DNA of 64,000 bases from Verrucomicrobiota bacterium. Lineage in GTDB: Bacteria > Verrucomicrobiota > Verrucomicrobiia > JADLBR01. Of this stretch, positions 1 to 7,483 are shown piece after piece (position 1 is the first letter of the stretch; every line of letters starts with the position of its first letter). Under the pieces are notes generated by a model. The model was not told the DNA's origin and ran no database searches. It saw only the letters and a list, made by a program, of their open reading frames with translations. The stretch covers positions 32,221-96,220 of the forward strand of contig JAKQKQ010000190.1 of the NCBI GenBank assembly GCA_029560585.1, in the 5' to 3' direction. Both the position numbers and the translations under genes were made by a program.

Positions 1-83
1 CCCACGTCTCGCGGGAAATCCCCCTGATGGTGCGCGTGGCCCGATTCCGCCGGGAGGCCCGCGGCCTCGCGGAGACAGCCCAC
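1..83 (-). CDS. Possible start of a further gene of the recO operon (partial)
   Basis: A GTG codon at 83-81 lies five bases after an AGGAG ribosome-binding site (93-89) and opens a frame of at least 27 codons that leaves the window. It starts 14 bases after the recO stop codon, on the same strand, as expected for a next operon member. The visible residues begin VGCLREAAGLPAE and match nothing I recognise. The call rests only on spacing, ribosome-binding site and open frame; an unrelated plus-strand frame is also open here, so this could be non-coding. Confidence 0.3.
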   Translation of the reverse strand, partial: MGCLREAAGLPAESGHAHHQGDFPRDV

Positions 84-97
84 CGGATCTCCTATTC

Positions 98-649
98 TCA
101 GGCCAGGGTCTCCAGCAGTCGTTTGCGCGCGGGCGGGAGCGCGTGAAAGTTGTGCCCGAAGATAGCGACAAAGCGGGGCGCGGGGATCTCGTCGTCGCCG
201 GACCCGAGGCCGAGCAGTTCGAGCAATCGCCACTCGAAGCGCGCCATCACCCGTAGGCTGGCGGCATGCCCATTCAGATGGCCGAGCGCCAAACGCAGCA
301 AGTCGTAAATCTCCGGCACCGGGTGATCCCGGTCCACGCACATCCCCACCAGCCCCGCAAAGTAACACGCCAGATCGAATCGCGCAAAATCGCCCCGCAT
401 CCCGGAAAATGGATCCAGGAGCACCGCTTCCTGGACCCATGCCCGAAACCCCCGCCCCGGGGGCTTCAGGACGACCTCCGCCTCGTGCAACAGATCCAGG
501 GTGGAAGCGAGGGCACACGAGGCCCCCATGGCCCCTTTCGCCAGCGCATCGATCCGCCCTCTCCCGCGACAGAGCAATCGCAGCGAGAGCGACGTCTCGC
601 CGCTCCGCTCGCGCCCCAGCACGATCGCCCTGTCAGAATACGGGGTCAT
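98..649 (-). CDS. recO: DNA repair protein RecO, short form
   Basis: RecO loads RecA onto SSB-coated single-stranded DNA in the RecFOR pathway. The N-terminal OB-fold is recognisable: residues 1-80 show the usual 'R-I-V-L-G ... SLRLLCRGRGRIDALAKGA' pattern, and a helical domain with '(F)EWRLLELLGLG' follows. Usual RecO proteins are about 230-250 residues; this one stops at 183. It lacks the C-terminal cysteine cluster (zinc finger) and last helices normally found after LELLGLG. Its ATG overlaps the ybeY stop codon by four bases, so it is the fourth gene of phoH-pgpH-ybeY-recO, an order related to the classical phoH/yqfF/ybeY/era/recO neighbourhood. Family assignment is good; whether the short form is functional is unknown. 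Confidence 0.8.
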   Translation of the reverse strand: MTPYSDRAIVLGRERSGETSLSLRLLCRGRGRIDALAKGAMGASCALASTLDLLHEAEVVLKPPGRGFRAWVQEAVLLDPFSGMRGDFARFDLACYFAGLVGMCVDRDHPVPEIYDLLRLALGHLNGHAASLRVMARFEWRLLELLGLGSGDDEIPAPRFVAIFGHNFHALPPARKRLLETLA

Positions 650-1080
650 ACCCTCGCCGTAAGGCAGGCCACCAGGCGCTCTTGCGCGGCGTGCATCCGC
701 CGCCGATCCGCGGGCAGGCCATCATCGTAGCCGCACAGGTGAAGCCAGCCATGCACCGCATAGCGCAACACCTCCTCCGCAAATGGGATGCCGCGCCCGC
801 GCGCCTCGCCATGGGCAACGTCCGCGCAGACCAAGATCTCGCCATGCTCGAACGTGATCACGTCCGTGGGCCCCGCGTGGCCCAGAAAGCGTCCGTTCGC
901 CGCCGCCATCGCCCGCGATCCCAGGAACACGACCGAAACCTCCGGGTGCGCCAGCGGCCGCAGCCGCGCGAGCCGTTCAAGCTGCGGGCGCAGTCTTCTG
1001 AGGGGCAACCGGTAGCGACGCTGACGATTGATCAGGGCCACGGCGACCCCGATCCTTCTCTCCTGATCGTTCGTCCTCAT
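646..1080 (-). CDS. ybeY: Endoribonuclease YbeY (UPF0054 metalloprotein)
   Basis: YbeY is a zinc-dependent single-strand endoribonuclease used in 16S rRNA 3' maturation and 70S quality control. The signature HGWLHLCGYDDG is at residues 110-121: His110 and His114 are the first two metal ligands. The third, usually His (GYDH), is Asp120, a substitution I recall as tolerated in the family pattern. The preceding strand 'TDVITFEHG' also fits. The ATG at 1080 makes the gene overlap the upstream pgpH-like gene by about 100 bases. A GTG at 1041, just before the family-typical ALINRQ start, would shorten that overlap and is a realistic alternative. The 3' end overlaps recO by ATGA. Confidence 0.88.
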   Translation of the reverse strand: MRTNDQERRIGVAVALINRQRRYRLPLRRLRPQLERLARLRPLAHPEVSVVFLGSRAMAAANGRFLGHAGPTDVITFEHGEILVCADVAHGEARGRGIPFAEEVLRYAVHGWLHLCGYDDGLPADRRRMHAAQERLVACLTARV

Positions 1081-2587
1081 CCTTCGGGTACGCTATGCGA
1101 CCATGCATCATGGTCTTCAGGTTGGCCGCCAGTTTTTCCGCCACCGCCTGTACTTCGCTCAGCGAGATCGGGCACTCGTCCAGTTGCCCGTCGGCGATGC
1201 GCTTGCGCGCGATGCTGTCCACGAGTTCCTCGATCCGCTGGGGCGTCGGCTTCTCCAGGCTGCGCGACGCCCCCTCGACGGCATCGGCCAGCATGAGGAT
1301 GGCCGTCTCGCGGCTGCGCGGCTTGGGGCCCGGATAACGAAAGGTGCTCTCCTGCACCTCGGGCACGTCGTCCTCCCGCATCTGGAGTATGCGGACTCCC
1401 TCGAGCGCGTCGCGCTGCTGCTGCCGCGCCCGGGCATAGAAGTAGCTCACGAGGGTCGTCCCGTGATGCTCTAGGATCGCATCGACGATGTGCGAGTTGA
1501 GCTTGTGTTTCAGCGCGAGGTCCACCCCCTCCTTGACGTGCGAGGTCACGATCAGCGCGCTCATGCTAGGTGACAGCTCGTCGTGCGGGTTCTCGCCCGA
1601 TCCGATATTCTCGACGAAGTACTCGGGTTTGACGAGCTTCCCAATGTCATGGAAGAGGCAGACCACCCGGCACTGGAGGGAATTCGCGCCGATCGCCGCG
1701 GCGGCCGCCTCCGCGAGGTTGGCCACCACGAGGCTGTGGTGGTAGGTGCCAGGCGCGCGCGTCGCCATCTCCTGCAGCAGGGGATGGTTGAGGTCGGCCA
1801 TCTCCAGCCACGTCACATCGATGGTGATGTCGAAGAGCCACTCGAAGGCCGGCAGGATCGCGTTGACAATGAACCCGGTGAGAAGGCCCGCCGCCGCCGC
1901 CCAGGCGGCGAATCGGAAGGCCTCGGCCGCCGGCACGTCACCGGTCATCCCAAAGGCCAGGGCGCAGACCATCGCCGCCGCACCACAGAAGAGACCAGCC
2001 CGTATGATGTTCTGTCGCTTGCGCACCCGCCGGGTGCAGATCACGGCCATGAGGCCCACGAAAAGACCGGCGCTCGCCACGACCTCAAACCGCTCTCCGA
2101 TCGCCACGGCCGCCAGCAGCGTCCCCGACACCGCGCCAAAAATCCCGGCCACCGGCCCAAGGAGCACCGAGAGCATCATCGGGGCGAATGCCGCGGGCAC
2201 CAGGTGCACCCACATCCCCGTTTCCTCACGGAACAGCACCACGCCGCGCGCCGCGCCGAGATGGATCAGGATGACGAGGTAGATGAGAAGGATCCGGGAG
2301 TTGCGCGAGGCGAACTCGGGGCACAGGAATGGCAGCACCAGCAGGGAGCCCGCGAACACCAGCGCGGCCTCCATGAGCGCCGCCATCCAGCCGCCAGGCC
2401 CGGACGCCCTCGCCAAACACAAGAGGCAGATCGCCGCACAGGCCGTTGCCACGAGCGCCAGGCGCCAGCCGGCCCCCGTCTCGAGCCACTGCCGCCACTC
2501 CGCCACGGTCGGCCGACGCCGCTGCTTCCCGCAGGAGAGCCCCTGCCTCACCAACCTGTGCCTCTGGAACAAACTGAGAAGATTCAT
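977..2587 (-). CDS. pgpH: 7TM-HD cyclic-di-AMP phosphodiesterase, PgpH/YqfF-like
   Basis: The 536-residue protein has about seven hydrophobic segments between residues 42 and 245, followed by a cytoplasmic HD domain. GTYHHS (280-285), LFHDIGK (311-317, catalytic His313-Asp314) and a later EHHG are the metal-binding motifs of PgpH, which hydrolyses c-di-AMP. Typical PgpH proteins are about 700-850 residues because a large extracellular 7TMR-HDED domain follows the first helix. That domain is absent here. The ATG at 2587 was chosen over upstream codons because those lie inside phoH; the gap to phoH is 14 bases. Placement between phoH and ybeY is the classical yqfF position. The substrate is inferred from family and context. 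Confidence 0.82.
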   Translation of the reverse strand: MNLLSLFQRHRLVRQGLSCGKQRRRPTVAEWRQWLETGAGWRLALVATACAAICLLCLARASGPGGWMAALMEAALVFAGSLLVLPFLCPEFASRNSRILLIYLVILIHLGAARGVVLFREETGMWVHLVPAAFAPMMLSVLLGPVAGIFGAVSGTLLAAVAIGERFEVVASAGLFVGLMAVICTRRVRKRQNIIRAGLFCGAAAMVCALAFGMTGDVPAAEAFRFAAWAAAAGLLTGFIVNAILPAFEWLFDITIDVTWLEMADLNHPLLQEMATRAPGTYHHSLVVANLAEAAAAAIGANSLQCRVVCLFHDIGKLVKPEYFVENIGSGENPHDELSPSMSALIVTSHVKEGVDLALKHKLNSHIVDAILEHHGTTLVSYFYARARQQQRDALEGVRILQMREDDVPEVQESTFRYPGPKPRSRETAILMLADAVEGASRSLEKPTPQRIEELVDSIARKRIADGQLDECPISLSEVQAVAEKLAANLKTMMHGRIAYPKDEDERSGEKDRGRRGPDQSSASLPVAPQKTAPAA

Positions 2588-2601
2588 TTCGTGCCGTCCG
2601 T

Positions 2602-3576
2602 TCAAAGCGTCAATGATGTCTTCCGATTGCCCCGGAGATCCCTGTAGGCGGCGATGACCCTCTGCACGATCTCGTGTCGCACCACGTCGCCCTCGCCGAA
2701 TTCGTGAATCCCCACCCCCGCCACCGAACCCAGGGCCTGGATCGCCTCGATCAATCCCGACTTTCGGGAGTGGGGGAGATCGATCTGCGTCGGATCGCCC
2801 GTGACAACGCACTTGGACTCTTGGCCCAGCCTCGTGAGGAACATGAACATCTGCTCGCAGCTGGCATTCTGGCCCTCGTCGAGGATCGCGAAACAGCGGT
2901 GGAGCGTGCGCCCCCGCATGTAGGCCAAGGGGGCAATCTCAAGGGTGCCCCGGTCCATCAGCCGCTGAACCTCCTCGAGATCCATCATGTCGTATAGGGC
3001 ATCGTAGAGTGGCCTGAGGTAGGGCAAGAGCTTCTCCTGCAGGTCGCCCGGAAGAAACCCCAGCGACTCACCTGCCTCCACCGCCGGACGTGTCAGGATG
3101 ATCCGATCCGCCCTGCCCTCTCGCAGGGCCTGCAGCGCCATGGCCACCGCAAGGTAGGTCTTGCCCGTCCCCGCGGGACCCATCGCCAATACGACAGAGT
3201 TCTCTCGAATCACCCCAAGATACCGCTCTTGGCCGAGCGTCTTTGGCACCACCGGCGGTTTCTTTGGCGAGATCCGGATGGTGTCCGACAGCATCCGGTT
3301 CAGCTGGGATTCGTCGCCCTGGGCGACCAGGTTCAGGGCATAGACAAAATCGTGCTGCCGGATCGCCACGCCCTGCCCCCGGGCCGAACTCAGTTCCCCA
3401 AAGAGCCTCCGCGCCTTGTCGATCTGGTCAAGCCGACCAGATATCTTCACGCAGCCGCCCCGGCTGTTCAGCCTCACATCCAGCCGATCCTCGATCAGAT
3501 GCAGGTTCCGGGGGTCATTCACGTAAAGTGACTCTAGGTTCCGCGGATCGTCGAAATGAAGGGTGTCTTCGGCCAT
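2602..3576 (-). CDS. phoH: PhoH family ATPase (PhoH/PhoL type)
   Basis: A 324-residue cytoplasmic P-loop protein. An N-terminal KH-like or PhoL-type segment (1-100) precedes the ATPase core with Walker A GPAGTGKT (133-140), the TRP.VEAGE motif (162-170) and a Walker B region CFAILDEGQN (229-238). In most relatives the last motif is DEAQN. Members are thought to act in RNA metabolism or ribosome maturation, consistent with ybeY downstream. ATG 3576 gives the usual length; an in-frame GTG at 3597 would add seven residues. It heads the phoH-pgpH-ybeY-recO operon. Confidence 0.93.
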   Translation of the reverse strand: MAEDTLHFDDPRNLESLYVNDPRNLHLIEDRLDVRLNSRGGCVKISGRLDQIDKARRLFGELSSARGQGVAIRQHDFVYALNLVAQGDESQLNRMLSDTIRISPKKPPVVPKTLGQERYLGVIRENSVVLAMGPAGTGKTYLAVAMALQALREGRADRIILTRPAVEAGESLGFLPGDLQEKLLPYLRPLYDALYDMMDLEEVQRLMDRGTLEIAPLAYMRGRTLHRCFAILDEGQNASCEQMFMFLTRLGQESKCVVTGDPTQIDLPHSRKSGLIEAIQALGSVAGVGIHEFGEGDVVRHEIVQRVIAAYRDLRGNRKTSLTL

Positions 3577-3960
3577 TGGAGGTATGCCCCGGCCCACGTG
3601 CCGGGTCGCGCATGATTACGGACGGCGACGCGAGCCCCAGCCCTTCCCTGGCTGGCAGCCGTCGCCGTCAAACATGCTCAGATTCGCGCTCACGGATTAA
3701 AATCGTCCAGAGAAGCCTACACCGGCGCCCCCGAAAACTCAATCCGCCGTTTGGCGAAAGCAGCTTGGGTGAAACCCCCGATCAGCCCAAGGGAAGCACA
3801 TCTTTTCATAGCATTCTTAAAATGTTACAGGCAAACAAGTTACGAGTGTTTCTCCCCGGCAGACCCGTGCCTGATCAGATGGGAACCATCGTTTTACCGA
3901 CAACGCACTCGCTCGATCAATTGGAGGAAACCCTCATCGGTGCGTATATTGTAGTTAGGT
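3577..3960. other. Divergent intergenic region, phoH / pcm-like gene
   Basis: This 384-base gap between divergently transcribed genes has a visibly lower GC stretch (about 3690-3960) than its surroundings and must hold promoters for both sides. Apart from the candidate pcm promoter listed separately, I see no conserved RNA, repeat or convincing gene. The open frames that cross it have no family resemblance and no ribosome-binding sites. Confidence 0.5.
3921..3950 (+). promoter_or_regulatory. Candidate sigma-70 promoter for the Pcm-like gene
   Basis: TTGGAG (3921-3926), an 18-base spacer and TATATT (3945-3950) form a plausible -35/-10 pair. The expected start near 3957 would leave almost no leader before ATG 3961, so either the message is nearly leaderless or translation begins at the in-frame ATG 3985. 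Confidence 0.35.
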
Positions 3961-4710
3961 ATGGCGGGCGTCGTTCCTAAGACGATGTGGCCGAGCTTGT
4001 TCTACGCTGGCATCTGGCTCAACGCCGCCTTGGGATGTGCCCGTGGAGGCGCAGAAGACCCCGCCGAAGGCCGTCGCCGAATGGTGGAACAACAGATCAT
4101 TGCGAGGGGCGTGAAGGACCAGCGGGTCCTGGATGCCATGCGCTCGGTTCCCAGGCACCTGTTCGTGCCCGAGGGACTGATCCGCGAAGCTTATGGGGAT
4201 TACCCATTGCCCATAGGCCACGGGCAGACCATAAGCCAACCCTACATCGTCGCGCTCATGACGGAATTGCTCCGGGTCGAGCCAGGCCACAAGATCCTCG
4301 AGATTGGCACGGGCAGCGGCTACCAAGCCGCCGTCCTCGGGCACATCACGACGAATGTCTTCACCATCGAAATCGTGAGGGAACTCGCCGATGAGGCCCG
4401 CGGGCGCCTGACTCAGTTTGGCTTTCCTCCCAACCGCGTCATCTGCGGCGATGGCTACGCCGGGCTGCCTTCCGAGCAACCATTTGACGGCATCATCGTG
4501 ACCGCCGCCCCAGATCACGTGCCGGCCCCCCTGGTCGAGCAACTCAAGCCCGGTGGCCGACTGGTCCTCCCGGTGGGCGAAACCTTTGGGCATCAGGAAC
4601 TCAAGGTCATCGAGAAACAGCGAAACGGCAAACTGATTGAGACCAACATCATCCCGGTCCGGTTCGTCCCCCTGACCGGCGAGGGCGTTGAACACGGTGT
4701 CGGGCGGTGA
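3961..4710 (+). CDS. pcm: Protein-L-isoaspartate O-methyltransferase family, probably exported
   Basis: The core matches Pcm, which methylates L-isoaspartyl residues with SAM to start repair of damaged proteins. 'GHGQTISQP' (87-95) is the active-site region and LEIGTGSGYQAA (113-124) is SAM motif I; the common ending is also present. Residues 9-30 are hydrophobic (MWPSLFYAGIWLNAALGCARG) ahead of the conserved 'RMVEQQI' start, so the protein probably carries a signal peptide or a weak lipobox (ALGC) and acts outside the cytoplasm. Exported Pcm variants are known. The start is either ATG 3961 or ATG 3985, the latter fitting the hydrophobic segment better. It is a single-gene unit. Confidence 0.9.
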   Translation: MAGVVPKTMWPSLFYAGIWLNAALGCARGGAEDPAEGRRRMVEQQIIARGVKDQRVLDAMRSVPRHLFVPEGLIREAYGDYPLPIGHGQTISQPYIVALMTELLRVEPGHKILEIGTGSGYQAAVLGHITTNVFTIEIVRELADEARGRLTQFGFPPNRVICGDGYAGLPSEQPFDGIIVTAAPDHVPAPLVEQLKPGGRLVLPVGETFGHQELKVIEKQRNGKLIETNIIPVRFVPLTGEGVEHGVGR

Positions 4711-4795
4711 CCTGACACTCCAACCTGGGCACTCCAACAGGTTGCCGTCGAATAATCAAAAGCCCTGGGGAACGCTCGTCGCCCGTCCTGTCGGC

Positions 4796-4824
4796 TTGCT
4801 TCGGCATCCCTAAATCACTAGACT
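4796..4824 (+). promoter_or_regulatory. Candidate promoter for the PEP-CTERM metalloprotease
   Basis: TTGCTT (4796-4801), a 17-base spacer and TAGACT (4819-4824). The predicted start near 4831 leaves a short leader carrying GGGA before ATG 4840. The hexamers are imperfect, so the call is weak. Confidence 0.33.
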
Positions 4825-4839
4825 GAGTTCTTGGGAAAA

Positions 4840-5781
4840 ATGACTGCCAGGATGGATGTCCGATACCTGTGCCTAGCGATCGTGTTCCTCGCCACGGGCA
4901 CCCGTGCGCCAGCCATCTCCTTTGTCTTCGACTACAATTACGATTCAGCCGGTTTCTTCAGCGGGGCCAACACGAATCGCCGCAGTACCCTCGAGGCCGC
5001 CGCAAGTTTTTTTGAAACGTATCTGACCGATGATCTCCTGGTCCTCGACGCCACGAATTCGGGCAACCCTGCAAATACCTGGGCCGCCCGTTTCACCGAT
5101 CCGTCGGATGGCTCGAGCCTCAGGGCCATTACCAATCTCGTCGTCCCGGCCGACACCCTGACGGTGTTCGTCGGGGCCCGCGATCTGCCAGGCAGCGCGA
5201 TCGGGCAAGGGGGACCCGGCAGCTACTGGATCTACGGCACCGCCTCATGGCTGGAGACCGTCATTGCCCGCGGCGAAATGGGTGCCCTCGGCCCCACCAC
5301 CAATGACTTCGGGCCATGGGGCGGTGCGCTCTCATTCGATTCCGGCGTGAACTGGTATTTCGACAACGACGTCAGCACGATCGAGGCGTTCCCTTCCACC
5401 AACGACTTCTATTCTGTGGCCGTCCACGAGCTGGCCCACCTGCTAGGCTTCGGCCTCTCACCGTCATTCACCCGCCTCGTCTCAGGCCTGTCTTTCACCG
5501 GTGCGGCATCGGTCGCCGAATACGGTGGTGACGTCCCCATGTACAACTCCGGCCACTGGCTCACGAACGCGATGAGTTCGATCTTCGCTGGTCTTGGCCA
5601 GCAGGAGGCCGCGATGGATCCCGACTTGCTGGTGGGCACCCGCAAGTACTTCACCGATCTTGATGCCGCCGCGCTCACCGATATCGGCTGGCAACTGGCC
5701 ATCCCAGAGCCCCCCACTTTCTCCCTCGCTGCAGGCCTCGTCGCGATCATGGCCATGCGGCGACGGCTCCAACGCAAGTAG
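4840..5781 (+). CDS. PEP-CTERM zinc metalloprotease with split metal site
   Basis: A secreted 313-residue protein with a signal peptide at about 5-26. The zinc motif HELAHLLGFG is at residues 196-205 (His196, Glu197, His200). No third ligand follows at the metzincin HExxHxxGxxH position. Instead, about 35 residues later, comes GHW (His239), then AMDP (258-261), which could be a Met-turn, and a conserved 'LDAAALTDIGW'. This arrangement is like leishmanolysin-type metzincins with an insertion before the third histidine. The C-terminus is a PEP-CTERM sorting signal: IPEPP (288-292), a hydrophobic stretch and an RRR tail, so it is probably processed by an exosortase that is not in this window. 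ATG 4840 is preferred over TTG 4831 (GGGA spacing); ATG 4852 is also possible. Confidence 0.8.
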   Translation: MTARMDVRYLCLAIVFLATGTRAPAISFVFDYNYDSAGFFSGANTNRRSTLEAAASFFETYLTDDLLVLDATNSGNPANTWAARFTDPSDGSSLRAITNLVVPADTLTVFVGARDLPGSAIGQGGPGSYWIYGTASWLETVIARGEMGALGPTTNDFGPWGGALSFDSGVNWYFDNDVSTIEAFPSTNDFYSVAVHELAHLLGFGLSPSFTRLVSGLSFTGAASVAEYGGDVPMYNSGHWLTNAMSSIFAGLGQQEAAMDPDLLVGTRKYFTDLDAAALTDIGWQLAIPEPPTFSLAAGLVAIMAMRRRLQRK

Positions 5782-5912
5782 CCCGCGGCCCGGCTCCCGC
5801 CGCACCCTCGATCGGCCCGGACCCGCCCTGTCTCACCGCCATCGGACGCACATGTCTTGGACTATTCGATGTTGATTGTTGCCCCGTGCGATCGCGCGTC
5901 TACCCTCGCCCC

Positions 5913-6719
5913 ATGCGTCTCTACCGACACCTCGGTTCCGATGATCGACCCGCCTATGCCGCCCAGATGGCCGACGGCACCTTCCGCCGCGTCGAAGGGG
6001 CACCATTCGGCGACCTCAGCGTCACCGACCAGGCCGTTCGCCCAGGCAGACTCCTCGCGCCGATCACCCCCCCAAACATCCTCTGCATCGGCCTGAACTA
6101 CCGCCGCCACGCCGAAGAGACCAAGGCGCCGCTGCCCGAATACCCCGTCATGTTCATGAAGTCGACCGGAGCCATCCAAAACCCCGGCGACCCAATCCTG
6201 ATACCGCGTCATCTCCGCAGCGAACGGGTCGACTATGAGTGTGAACTGGCCATCGTCATCGGCCGACGCTGCAAGAACGCCCCGCGGGAGCGCGCGCTGG
6301 ATTATGTCCTCGGCTACACCTGCGCGAACGACGTGAGCGCCCGGGATTGGCAGATCAAATGGGGTGGCAGCCAGTGGTGCCGGGGCAAGACATTTGACAC
6401 GTTTTGCCCCATTGGCCCATGCATCGTCACGCGCGACGATATCCCAGACCCCGCCGGCCTGCGGATCCGGACCACCGTCAGCGGCGAAATCCTTCAGGAC
6501 TGGAATACCTCCGACATGATCTTTGACGTGGCCACTCTCATCGCATTCCTCAGCGGCAGCACCACCCTCCTGCCGGGAACCGTCATCCTCACGGGCACCC
6601 CCCACGGCGTGGGCATGGCCCGCGAACCCAGACGATGGCTCCGCCCGGGCGATATCGTGAGCATCGAGATCGAAAAAATCGGCGCCCTCATCAATCCGGT
6701 CGCCGAAGAACCCGCCTGA
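5913..6719 (+). CDS. Fumarylacetoacetate hydrolase family protein
   Basis: A 268-residue cytoplasmic FAH-family enzyme. Conserved parts are 'CIGLNYRRHAEE', the metal-binding DYECELAIVIG (Glu-x-Glu type), CANDVSARD, the KTFDTFCPIGP segment and TGTPHGVG near the end. Members hydrolyse, decarboxylate or isomerise diketo-acid substrates in aromatic or sugar catabolism; nothing nearby shows the substrate. ATG 5913 matches the family start (MRLYRH); a GTG at 5886 would add nine unconserved residues. The next gene begins 26 bases downstream, so the two are probably co-transcribed. Confidence 0.9.
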   Translation: MRLYRHLGSDDRPAYAAQMADGTFRRVEGAPFGDLSVTDQAVRPGRLLAPITPPNILCIGLNYRRHAEETKAPLPEYPVMFMKSTGAIQNPGDPILIPRHLRSERVDYECELAIVIGRRCKNAPRERALDYVLGYTCANDVSARDWQIKWGGSQWCRGKTFDTFCPIGPCIVTRDDIPDPAGLRIRTTVSGEILQDWNTSDMIFDVATLIAFLSGSTTLLPGTVILTGTPHGVGMAREPRRWLRPGDIVSIEIEKIGALINPVAEEPA

Positions 6720-6744
6720 ATTACGTCTGGAACGAATCAGTGCC

Positions 6745-7398
6745 ATGCTGCGCTTCATTCACCACGGCCCCGGTGATCCCGCCTGGAACATGGCGGTCGA
6801 CGAGGCACTTCTGCGCCACTGCTCGATCCCCGTGCTCCGCATCTATGGCTGGACGGTCCCCGCCGTATCCATCGGCTACTTCCAGAGCCTCGCGGTCGCC
6901 CCCCCAGACCGTCCCTTCGTCCGCCGGTTGACGGGGGGCGGACTCGTCGATCACGCCCATGACATGACCTACACGGTGGTTCTGCCGCCGGACCATCCCC
7001 TCGTGGCCGCCGGCACCGCCACCAGCTACAGGCTGCTCCACGAGGCCATCGCCCGGGCACTCAAAAGTCACGACGTCGCGTGCTCTCTCGCCGCGGATTG
7101 CTCGGGCGGAGCGTCCGCCGCCTGCTTCCAGAAACCCGTCCGATTCGACGTGGTCGCCCCCGACGGGCGCAAGCTCGCCGGAGCCGCCCAGCGGCGCTCG
7201 CGACACGGCGTCCTGCACCAGGGCAGCATCCTCGTCCCCCACCTGCCCAAACCATTTGTCGAAGCGCTGCTGCACGAAGTGGCAACAATCTTCGGCCGAG
7301 ACACGCGATCCGACGACCTCTCACCCGACGAACGCGCCACCGCCACCGATCTCTCCATCAGCCGCTATGGCACCGACGATTGGAATCGGCGGCGATGA
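6745..7398 (+). CDS. Lipoate-protein ligase / octanoyltransferase family protein
   Basis: A 217-residue BPL/LplA/LipB catalytic-domain protein. RRLTGGGLVDH matches the RR.TGGG..(V)H lipoyl-binding motif, and GRKLAGAAQRR carries the conserved lysine that contacts the acyl-adenylate or thioester; the following GVLHQGSI is also typical. The single-domain length suits an octanoyltransferase of the LipM/LipL class or a short LplA. Sequence alone does not decide between amidotransferase and ATP-dependent ligase. The lipoylated partner enzymes are not in the window. Confidence 0.8.
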   Translation: MLRFIHHGPGDPAWNMAVDEALLRHCSIPVLRIYGWTVPAVSIGYFQSLAVAPPDRPFVRRLTGGGLVDHAHDMTYTVVLPPDHPLVAAGTATSYRLLHEAIARALKSHDVACSLAADCSGGASAACFQKPVRFDVVAPDGRKLAGAAQRRSRHGVLHQGSILVPHLPKPFVEALLHEVATIFGRDTRSDDLSPDERATATDLSISRYGTDDWNRRR

Positions 7399-7483
7399 TC
7401 CCCCCGCCGAACCGCCTCCTCTGGCTCCCCGAAACGCGCCTTGCCTCGCGCCGAGACCACGCTTTCATTAGTCGATTCAGATT

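Noticed and set aside
1583..2647. Long plus-strand open frame opposite the pgpH-like gene
   Set aside because: Arg/His/Pro-rich translation without family features; it mirrors a well-supported gene on the other strand, a usual effect of high GC.
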